Position numbers and translations under genes: made by a program | Source of the DNA: an uncultured Acetobacteraceae bacterium | GTDB taxonomy: Bacteria > Pseudomonadota > Alphaproteobacteria > Acetobacterales > Acetobacteraceae | Length of the DNA stretch: 43,328 nt | NCBI GenBank assembly: GCA_903900905.1 | Contig: CAIUPC010000673.1 | Coordinates: forward strand, 1-43,328 | Reading direction: 5' to 3' | Notes under the pieces: model-generated | Told to the model about the DNA's origin: nothing | Database searches by the model: none | Seen by the model: the letters and a program-made list of their open reading frames with translations, nothing else | In this document: positions 1 to 6,998 of the stretch, piece by piece | How positions within the stretch are numbered: position 1 is the stretch's first letter | How the letters are laid out: every line of letters starts with the position of its first letter

Positions 1-18
1 CACCGTACTTGGCGAGCA
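1..18. repeat. Terminal 18-bp overlap with 43311-43328 (circular contig end)
   Basis: caccgtacttggcgagca at both ends; a single ORF continues across the joined ends. Confidence 0.95.
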
Positions 19-1216
19 TGTAGGCCTGCTGCGCGACCAGATCGGCCAGCAGCCGGTCCAGGGCGTCGCGCTGAGCCAGTCCGCTGACGTAGGTGTAGGT
101 GATGGGCAGGGAGCCCTTCGGTTCGCCCAGAGCGGCCAGCCTGTGGGCGAAGCCGCTGCCTTCGGTTCCGGCGAACAGCACCGCCGTGCCGCCGAGCGCT
201 TCAGGCGCCGTGCCGAAGAAGGCCTTGCCCGTCCCCAGGCACCGGGCCAACTCGGCGATGACGAAGGTCTTGCCTGAGCCCGATGGCCCCACCAGCACGC
301 CGACGCCGGCAGACGGCAGCAGCTTGTGGAACAGCCAGGTCTGCTCCAGGTCCAGGGTGTCTTCGTCGCTGAACCATTGGCGGCCGGGGCGCGGCGGGGG
401 CGGAAGGTCGATCCCGGCGAACTGGTGCTCAGGCGTGTTCACCCCTGCCGGCAGTTCGCCATAGCGGTAGGCATTGCGGATTTTGGTCTCAAGTTCCTCT
501 TCATCCCACGGCGGCTGGCACCGGGGATTCCAATGGTCGACCATCGCTTCCCAGGCCGCGTATTCACTGAGGCCGAAGTCTTTTAGAACGCACGCCGTCT
601 TGAACGTCTGCTGGTCGCCACCTTGGCCTTCGACGGCCACCGCTGCATCCACCAGATACGCAACCGCTCGATCCAGTGAAGCGGCGGGCCCGACGACAGC
701 CAGAGGCGCGGGTACGCGTCCGGCGAAGCGGGCGGTGAGGGAAGCTGGAGCGGGAAGGACAGGATAATTGCCGTTGGGCTTGTAAGATCCCCCGTCAGTT
801 TCACTTCCGGGGCCGAGGACGTATCCGTGGTCTGACCGGATGTCCAATCCCGGCCCCAACGCCCCGACAGAATTTTTAACATTCGGCCCCGAGAAATAGA
901 CATGCAGCCCCCCTGTTGGCGTGCGGACGGTCAAGGTGTTCAAGTCTAGGTCCAAGGCCTTCAGCGACGCCAGCCCCGGCTTGTCGTTCTTCACGTCCAC
1001 GTCGATCACGATATGGTCACGGCAGTGAACCCCGATGTTGGCGTTCGGCCAACGGCTCCACCAGGCGCGTATCTGGGCCTCGTCGGTCGTGGCCTTGTCG
1101 GGCCAGCCCTCCACCAGCGGAGGGAACTTGGCGCCCTCGCGCACGGGAAACACGCCTATGGCGCGCTGGGCCATCGCCAGAGCCCACAGCAGCTTGTCGT
1201 CCACCCTGGCCGCCAT
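1..1216 (-). CDS. Primase-polymerase / RepA-like AAA helicase, N-terminal part (CDS continues across the circular junction into 43310..42661; about 621 aa joined)
   Basis: Reverse-strand translation from ATG at 1216 gives MAARVDDKLLWALAMAQRAIGVFPVREGAKFPPL...HIVIDVDVKNDKPG...TPTGGLHVYFSG (prim-pol motifs) and later VGPSGSGKT (Walker A). The frame at position 1 matches the frame of the 42661..43311 ORF. Confidence 0.85.
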   Translation of the reverse strand, partial: MAARVDDKLLWALAMAQRAIGVFPVREGAKFPPLVEGWPDKATTDEAQIRAWWSRWPNANIGVHCRDHIVIDVDVKNDKPGLASLKALDLDLNTLTVRTPTGGLHVYFSGPNVKNSVGALGPGLDIRSDHGYVLGPGSETDGGSYKPNGNYPVLPAPASLTARFAGRVPAPLAVVGPAASLDRAVAYLVDAAVAVEGQGGDQQTFKTACVLKDFGLSEYAAWEAMVDHWNPRCQPPWDEEELETKIRNAYRYGELPAGVNTPEHQFAGIDLPPPPRPGRQWFSDEDTLDLEQTWLFHKLLPSAGVGVLVGPSGSGKTFVIAELARCLGTGKAFFGTAPEALGGTAVLFAGTEGSGFAHRLAALGEPKGSLPITYTYVSGLAQRDALDRLLADLVAQQAYMLAKYG

Positions 1217-1217
1217 G

Positions 1218-1490
1218 CTAGTCGACATGCGCGGCGAGGCAGTAGGTACGCTTGATCCGTCCAGGGACGACGCGCTGTCCGTGGGGCTTCAGGCGTTTGT
1301 TGAGCTTGACGATGCGCGGGCCGAGCCAGCTTTGGGCGTAGTGCCGCCCCCGGCCATCGGTCTCGGCAGCGCGCTCCGGCCGGCCGCCGAGCGCCAGATA
1401 CAGGTCGACGAAGGCCACGTCGCCGCTGCGCTGCAGAATCTCGTAAAGCTGGCGTTGCTGGCTGGCGAGTTTCGGGGCGCTATTTGTCAT
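1218..1490 (-). CDS. Small hypothetical protein, possible DNA-binding (90 aa)
   Basis: MTNSAPKLASQQRQLYEILQRSGDVAFVDLYLAL...WLGPRIVKLNKRLKPHGQRVVPGRIKRTYCLA; overlaps the polymerase stop; winged-helix-like pattern. Confidence 0.6.
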   Translation of the reverse strand: MTNSAPKLASQQRQLYEILQRSGDVAFVDLYLALGGRPERAAETDGRGRHYAQSWLGPRIVKLNKRLKPHGQRVVPGRIKRTYCLAAHVD

Positions 1491-4359
1491 ATCTGTCGCC
1501 TTCCCAGGTCGTGGCTGCGAGCGGCACGTCGGCCAGCCACTTGGATTTCTGAAGCAAAATACCGCGGTATTCGTCGATTGAGCCGAAGCCCGCGTCGACC
1601 TCCGACAAGGCCTCGTCATGCACAGTCAGCACGGTCTCATAGCCCGCCTCTTCCAGCCGGAACATGGCGTCGACCAGGACTTCCCTGGCCGTGCCTGAGA
1701 CGACGTGAGCGCACTGCATCCCGCCATACAGATCCATCTGGCGCCAGCCCTTGTGCTGGCCCCAATAGGACACGGTGTGCCGGTTGAACTCGATCTCGTC
1801 GCCGTCGATCACCATGACTTTGGTCTTCCAGGCCAGAGACGGTGCGGCGTAGGAGATCACCCCGCCGTTCGGCAACATGCAGAACAGGAAACTCTTGTCC
1901 TTGGTGCAGGTATATTTCACCCGCCCGCCCAGGACCGAGATCACGCAGCCCGGCGCGCCAACGGCCTCGATCGCGCCGTTCTGCAGCTCGTACCAGGAGG
2001 CGGCGATGGCGGGGTTGCTCGCGCGCCAGCCGGCCACGATCTCCCGGATGCGGCTATCGGGCAGGCGCACGCCGTACTTGGCGCCCATCTTTTTGAAAGC
2101 GCCCAGGCTGCCTTGATAGCCGCAATTATGAACTATCAGAGGTCCGCTGTTTGTCTGGATAGTAAAACAGTTGTCCGGCCCCGCATGTGCAATGTCGTAC
2201 ACATCGCTCCAGCGCATTAATACGCTGCTGCATTTCTTGGACGGATCGCTTGTTGAGCAGGTTCTCCGATTTGGTAATGAACCGGAGATTGCCCGGCTCG
2301 TAGTCCCCGTCCACTTCAACGCGATCCATTTCCAGATTCGGCTGATCCCAACCGACCAAGGTAACGAGGTGGCGCAAGAATTCTCGCCGGCCTTGCACGC
2401 CTTTTGTCCAGGGGCCGTATACGCGTATCCCCCGTGCAGCATAGTTTTTTGCTCCCTGCGTAGCGTTCCCTGGCCTGCACCGAGTGAGACAAGCGGAAAT
2501 TCGATTAAGGAGCCTGCGGCGGTGAGCCTCGTCGGGAACGATGTCTGCGTAAGCGAAGAAAGATTTTCGCCAAAAGCCTGCTTGTTTGGCCGCGCAGCTA
2601 CTGCAGCGGGTTGATTTTCCCCGGCGCAAATTGGAGACGTGAACGCTGTGTTCATCAGCTCCGCAGGAACATCGGACCAGTATGCGGTACACGCCTCCGG
2701 CTTGCCCGAGGACGTAGCCAGTGACTGTAAGCTCGCCGAACCGGTCGCCAATGCTTGGGCGCTCAAGTATGGGCCGGAAGCGACTTTCCCCGCTTCTGCC
2801 CAGGTTTGTCCAACCCGGACCTGATGATCCGAAGTGAGCCATGTCCCGAACAATTCTTGCACCTGGCGGAAGCCCTTGTGAACGAGGCCTGCGTGCGTCA
2901 CCCATCGGCTACCATCCCAAAGCTTATCTTGAACCGTCACGTCCACGATACGCTTAAGCCCTGTGTCTGTAAACACTTGGGTATCAGGGCCTAGGCAAGC
3001 GAGTTCGGGCACCTTGCCTTGCTCCTGGCGCTGGGCCTTGGAGACCTCTTCGGTCGGGATGCCGATGATTGAGCCCGCTGTGACCTTGTACAGGTCTGGC
3101 CCTTCGCCGCGGTCATAAGCGGCGAAGGCCTCCAGCTTCCAGTGTTCGCCCGCCAGCCATGCGTTGATACGGCCTTCGATGTTGGAGAAGTCCCCGCCCA
3201 TCAGCTTCTTGCCCGGCGGCGCTATGACGCAGGCCCGCGCGCACATGCTCAGCACGTCCAACGGAGCGTCGAACATAAACTCCAGCATGTCGGCTGTGGC
3301 GTCCGGCGATAGATCCTGGTGCAGCAGATCGACGGCGGCGCGCACGGCGGCGCTGTCTTCATCGGTGTCGATCCGCTTCATGTTGTGGAACTGCACGCCG
3401 GCCCCGGCCCAGCGCTTTTGGACGGTGGCGCTATATTTCAGGCTGTCGCGCACCCGCCCGTCGCGGCACACCGCGTCCGACATGGCTGAGAACTTGAAGG
3501 CCTTGGCCGACGCCGCGCGCAGCCGCACGACTTGTTCGACCAGGGGTTTGTCGAACAGATCGGCGCCGACCAGCAGATCTTCGTGCTCGTCTTTGGCGAT
3601 GCTGTCGCAGGGCACACCCTGCGCCGTGATCCAGGCGACGATCTTGCCGGTCTCGGTGGCCTTCTTGACGGCGCCGTTGGTCAGCTTCCAGATTTCCCGG
3701 TCGGCTCTCTTAGATGCGGCAGCGACGACGGCCAGTGCCTTGTGCACCATGGGCATGTCCAGGGCGACACCGCGATCGTTGATGTGCTGATCAAGCTCCC
3801 ACACGCGATGCTCTCGTGGCGACAGTGGGGGCAGATGATCGTCAACGGCACACTCGGAATCGACGTCTCGTTCGCAATAGGCTCCGAGACGTTCAAGGCG
3901 CTCTTCATCTTCCCACCATGTGATCGTGCCGTCCGCTGCGACATCGCGCGGCTTGCACATCTGCAGCATCAGCCGATGCCCGTCCTTGTCCTTGGTGATA
4001 TCGCAGCGGAGCGCGGCGCCCAGGCTGTCCAGCGACGCCGGTAGGCCCATGGCGACGGCACGGGACATGGTGCAGTCCTGCTGTTCGGGTCGGGGATAAC
4101 CATTGCCGATGTAGGGCGCCAAGATCGCGCGCTCAAACTGCTGGTTGTGCCCGGCCATCGGTAGGCCATCCAGAATGTGGTTGCGAACTTCATCGGGCAA
4201 CCAAGAGCCGCGCCAAGAGCGTATCGGTCCATCGTCGAACCGATACGCCCCTAGGATGATCGACGTGGTTGGGTCCTCCGCATAGCGATGCGCCCCGACC
4301 TTCCGCAAATCGGCGGCCGACCGGGTTTCAAGGTCTATGTGGAGGACCCGCTGGCTCAT
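1480..4359 (-). CDS. Family A DNA polymerase precursor interrupted by an intein
   Basis: MSQRVLHIDLETRSAADLRKVGAHRYAEDP (3'-5' exonuclease-like start), ...GKVPELA[intein]CGYQGSLGAFKKMG... (motif B), ...VLTVHDEALSEV (motif C). Start refined to 4359 from the ATGA overlap with the preceding ORF. Confidence 0.92.
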   Translation of the reverse strand: MSQRVLHIDLETRSAADLRKVGAHRYAEDPTTSIILGAYRFDDGPIRSWRGSWLPDEVRNHILDGLPMAGHNQQFERAILAPYIGNGYPRPEQQDCTMSRAVAMGLPASLDSLGAALRCDITKDKDGHRLMLQMCKPRDVAADGTITWWEDEERLERLGAYCERDVDSECAVDDHLPPLSPREHRVWELDQHINDRGVALDMPMVHKALAVVAAASKRADREIWKLTNGAVKKATETGKIVAWITAQGVPCDSIAKDEHEDLLVGADLFDKPLVEQVVRLRAASAKAFKFSAMSDAVCRDGRVRDSLKYSATVQKRWAGAGVQFHNMKRIDTDEDSAAVRAAVDLLHQDLSPDATADMLEFMFDAPLDVLSMCARACVIAPPGKKLMGGDFSNIEGRINAWLAGEHWKLEAFAAYDRGEGPDLYKVTAGSIIGIPTEEVSKAQRQEQGKVPELACLGPDTQVFTDTGLKRIVDVTVQDKLWDGSRWVTHAGLVHKGFRQVQELFGTWLTSDHQVRVGQTWAEAGKVASGPYLSAQALATGSASLQSLATSSGKPEACTAYWSDVPAELMNTAFTSPICAGENQPAAVAARPNKQAFGENLSSLTQTSFPTRLTAAGSLIEFPLVSLGAGQGTLRREQKTMLHGGYAYTAPGQKACKAGENSCATSLPWSVGISRIWKWIALKWTGTTSRAISGSLPNRRTCSTSDPSKKCSSVLMRWSDVYDIAHAGPDNCFTIQTNSGPLIVHNCGYQGSLGAFKKMGAKYGVRLPDSRIREIVAGWRASNPAIAASWYELQNGAIEAVGAPGCVISVLGGRVKYTCTKDKSFLFCMLPNGGVISYAAPSLAWKTKVMVIDGDEIEFNRHTVSYWGQHKGWRQMDLYGGMQCAHVVSGTAREVLVDAMFRLEEAGYETVLTVHDEALSEVDAGFGSIDEYRGILLQKSKWLADVPLAATTWEGDRYDK
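2125..2997 (-). other. Intein in DNA polymerase (291 aa, C1...HN|C+1)
   Basis: ELA|CLGPDTQVFTDTGLKRIVDV (block A), GTWLTSDHQV (block B), VYDIAHAGPDNCFTI (block F), GPLIVHN|CGYQG (block G). Removing it restores KVPELACGYQGSLGAFKKMG. Confidence 0.93.
2126..2842 (-). CDS. HNH homing endonuclease nested out of frame inside the polymerase intein
   Basis: SIGDRFGELTVTGYVLG..YRILVRCSCG..VHVSNLRRGKSTRCSSCA (zinc/DNA-binding module common in phage HNH enzymes), then KNYAARGIRVYGPWT...MDRVEVDGDYEPGNLRFITKSENLLNKR (HNH signature). ORF track opens at 2905; likely ATG at 2842. Confidence 0.85.
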   Translation of the reverse strand: MAHFGSSGPGWTNLGRSGESRFRPILERPSIGDRFGELTVTGYVLGQAGGVYRILVRCSCGADEHSVHVSNLRRGKSTRCSSCAAKQAGFWRKSFFAYADIVPDEAHRRRLLNRISACLTRCRPGNATQGAKNYAARGIRVYGPWTKGVQGRREFLRHLVTLVGWDQPNLEMDRVEVDGDYEPGNLRFITKSENLLNKRSVQEMQQRINALERCVRHCTCGAGQLFYYPDKQRTSDSS

Positions 4360-4430
4360 CGAAGCACGAAGTACAAGACGATACCGAAAAGACCGGCCAC
4401 CGTAAGCGTTAAACCGACTTCGGGACTCAT
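4356..4430 (-). CDS. 24-aa single-span membrane peptide
   Basis: MSPEVGLTLTVAGLFGIVLYFVLR*; ATGA overlaps on both sides (4430/4427 with the upstream gene and 4359/4356 with polymerase). Confidence 0.6.
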   Translation of the reverse strand: MSPEVGLTLTVAGLFGIVLYFVLR

Positions 4431-5125
4431 GCGAAGATGTCCACCGGCTCTTCGCCGTTCGTGTCCGCGGCACCGAAGGCGGCAGCCGGGTTCACGTCCG
4501 ACGACAGGTTGATGCCTTCGAAATCCTTGTTGGGGTTCGAGGACCCAGAACCGCCCAGGCTTTCGTCGTCCTGGACGATCATGACCGACTGCAGATAGAA
4601 GTTCGGGCCTTCGTTGCCGTCGACCTTGAACCAACTGCACGGTGATGCCGTGACCATGGCCCAGACGCCGGAGTAGCAGGACTTCTCGTCGATCACCGGC
4701 GCGAGGCGCTGGTTGACCACCGGCGGCTGGCTGCCGGGGGAGTTCATAGAGATCGCGGTGCGGCCTTCCACAAAACCCTCGTACAGGTTGCCGGTCTTGG
4801 TGTCGACGAAGCTGTCCTGCTTCTTGAAGGGGTTGTGGTACTTCTCGGCGATCGCCTTATTGGTCAGGGCCAGGGGGGCCTTCTCCTTGAGCTTGGCGGT
4901 CGCCTCGGTCTTCAGCAGCTTCAGGTCGGCGCAGTCCGGGAACAAAAGCACGGCGCCCCAGGACTTCAGGTTGCCGGCCTTGGTCTTCTTTTGCTCGCCG
5001 ACGAGATTGACGAACGCCAGGCGTACCGGGCCGAACACGATATTGCCGTTCTCCAGCTTCTTGGGCGGGTACTTCGCCCAGGCGCCTTCGATCCATTCCT
5101 TGGTCACATTCGATTTTTCAGACAT
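4427..5125 (-). CDS. DUF2815-like ssDNA-binding protein
   Basis: MSEKSNVTKEWIEGAWAKYPPKKLENGNIVFGPVRLAFVNL... with acidic C-terminal tail EEPVDIFA; adjacent to polymerase and DUF2800-like gene. Confidence 0.8.
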   Translation of the reverse strand: MSEKSNVTKEWIEGAWAKYPPKKLENGNIVFGPVRLAFVNLVGEQKKTKAGNLKSWGAVLLFPDCADLKLLKTEATAKLKEKAPLALTNKAIAEKYHNPFKKQDSFVDTKTGNLYEGFVEGRTAISMNSPGSQPPVVNQRLAPVIDEKSCYSGVWAMVTASPCSWFKVDGNEGPNFYLQSVMIVQDDESLGGSGSSNPNKDFEGINLSSDVNPAAAFGAADTNGEEPVDIFA

Positions 5126-5137
5126 TCAAATCTTCCT

Positions 5138-6406
5138 TCATTCAGCCGTCAGATTGATGCCTGAGTAGGCATCGGCGATCGCGTTGACGGCAGGGCGTCG
5201 ATCGCTCGTGGGGGCGATAGTCAGCCCAGACGATTCCTTGAGGGTGAAGCGCAGCTTGAAGTCGTCGATCTGCGCCTTGGTGGCGCCGGCGGCTTTCAGC
5301 AGCTTCTCGGCCTCGGTGATGGTGGTCAGCTTGCGCGGACGGATTTGCTCCACGTCGATGCCGAAGACCATGTCCGCATAGTCCGCGACTTCCTCGTCAG
5401 CCGACACCCACTTGGCGCGGCCGATCTTCTCCACGGCCTTCCAGCCCGCCACCGGCTGGCCGGCAAGCACCAGGGCCTCGACATATTCCTGAACCTGGTT
5501 GAGCCAGCCGTTGAGAATTTGGCCGGCCTGGAGGATTTGACCGAGCCGGTCCATGTCGTAGGTCTTCGGATCGGGCAGGGCGTCGGCGGTGATAGCGGTC
5601 ATGTGCGCAAAATCCAGTTGAGCGGCGCGTAGGACTTCCTGCTCCCGCAGCGGGCAGACAGCGGCAGCGGCGCACCAGCGGCACCAGGAGCCAGAGGAAA
5701 AGTCCGGCAGACTGAACACGCGGTTGTCGAAGTCTTTGGCCTTGGCTACAGCGTCGGCGATCTCGCCGCTGAACTCCATCAGATCCAGGGGGTTCATCGA
5801 CCAGCGCTTGATGCCGAGCTTGGTCTCGCGGTCGGCGTCGTCCGGCAGTCCGGCCAAGGACCGGTCGCGCGGCTGAACGATTACCAGTTCAAGCGCACTG
5901 ATGCGCCAGTCCGGCTTGGAGAACACCGCGCCGGCCGCATAGAACTTGATTTGCTTGCTGTCGTCCGCCGACACCGAAAACCCGACGCCATGCTTGTAGT
6001 CGAAGCTGACCAGCCGCCCGGTCTTCGGATGATAGACCATCGCGTCGACCGTGCCGCCGACTTCGCCTTCAGCGCCAGGCACATCCAGTTCGAACTGTGT
6101 CTCGACGTAAAGCTCGGCTTCCTTGGTCTGAGCCATCTCGTGCAGCACGGCGTTGAGATAGACCACGACCGCGTCGCACATCTCCTGCGTGACCGGGTAT
6201 CCCGGCCACTCAGGAAAGGCTTCGCCCAGATGCTCGGCGGGGTGCTCGTCGTTCTGCAGACATAGTGCCGCCAGATGGTGGGCGGCTGAGCCTTCATCGG
6301 CGTAGCGAGACCCAGCCTTCGGCGGCAAGGTCTCGATCAGGGCGGTCGAACCGGCGCAGTTGATGTACCTGTCCGCGCCGGAGCCGCCGAAGCGATAGTG
6401 CTTCAT
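5138..6406 (-). CDS. DUF2800 / Cas4-like PD-(D/E)XK nuclease
   Basis: MKHYRFGGSGADRYINCAGS...GEVGGTVDAMVYHPKTGRLVSFDYKHGVGFSV...QIKFYA... and C-terminal Cys cluster SWCRWCAAAAVCPLRE. Confidence 0.82.
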   Translation of the reverse strand: MKHYRFGGSGADRYINCAGSTALIETLPPKAGSRYADEGSAAHHLAALCLQNDEHPAEHLGEAFPEWPGYPVTQEMCDAVVVYLNAVLHEMAQTKEAELYVETQFELDVPGAEGEVGGTVDAMVYHPKTGRLVSFDYKHGVGFSVSADDSKQIKFYAAGAVFSKPDWRISALELVIVQPRDRSLAGLPDDADRETKLGIKRWSMNPLDLMEFSGEIADAVAKAKDFDNRVFSLPDFSSGSWCRWCAAAAVCPLREQEVLRAAQLDFAHMTAITADALPDPKTYDMDRLGQILQAGQILNGWLNQVQEYVEALVLAGQPVAGWKAVEKIGRAKWVSADEEVADYADMVFGIDVEQIRPRKLTTITEAEKLLKAAGATKAQIDDFKLRFTLKESSGLTIAPTSDRRPAVNAIADAYSGINLTAE

Positions 6407-6413
6407 GACACGC

Positions 6414-6935
6414 CTACTTCAACAGAGCGATGTAGGCGGCGAAGTCCTTCGGCTGCAGGGTGCTCAGCCGATCGACCGGCTGGCCGTCCGCGGTGACGAA
6501 GTGCTCGCGCAGCAGATCGCGGGCCTGCTTCATGGAGCCCTTGCCGCCGTCCGGCGAGCACCACTTGGTGGTGGCCTCGGTGACGGATTCAAACGTGGCC
6601 GCTTCACCCTCCTGGCTTGCAGCAGGCCGCGCAGTCTCGTTGGACGAAGCTTCCGTCTGGCTGTCGGTCGACGGTGAATCGGTATCCAGCGCAGACGCGG
6701 CAGCCTGGGGGCTGCGGGCGGCTTCCATCTCGGCCTTGGTGCGGCGAGTGCGCTTGCCGGCCTCTTCGGCCTGGGCGGGCGTCTCGGCGACGGGCGCCGG
6801 TTCCAAGCTTTCCGCAGCGGCGATAGCCGCCGGTGCAATCACAGCGGTGGACATACCGGATCGAGCGATGTCCATGACGGTTTTGAGCAGATCGGCGGCG
6901 TCGAGCGCCACGATATTAAGGGTGACTTGGGCCAC
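6414..6935 (-). CDS. Hypothetical protein (173 aa, low-complexity middle)
   Basis: Intact ORF in the operon between the Cas4-like nuclease and the SNF2 helicase. Confidence 0.6.
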   Translation of the reverse strand: MAQVTLNIVALDAADLLKTVMDIARSGMSTAVIAPAAIAAAESLEPAPVAETPAQAEEAGKRTRRTKAEMEAARSPQAAASALDTDSPSTDSQTEASSNETARPAASQEGEAATFESVTEATTKWCSPDGGKGSMKQARDLLREHFVTADGQPVDRLSTLQPKDFAAYIALLK

Positions 6936-6998
6936 GGGGTTGTCTCCGGTTATGGCTAAAAATAGAATTAGGACCCTATGCTCATTCGAGCGGAGCCG

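Noticed and set aside
583-1787. ORFs in other frames over the prim-pol gene (583..903 -, 1035..1787 +)
   Set aside because: The prim-pol frame (1216 to 1, continuing at 43310) contains recognisable motifs; these frames do not.
2126-2905. Group I intron instead of intein in the polymerase gene
   Set aside because: The host ORF stays open through the insertion and has canonical intein blocks A, B, F, G with Cys1 and HN|C; splicing at protein level explains it better.
1480-4359. A diaminopurine (dZ) system suggested by a family A polymerase together with a PurD-like enzyme
   Set aside because: No PurZ, MazZ or DatZ-like gene was recognised, so no support beyond co-occurrence.
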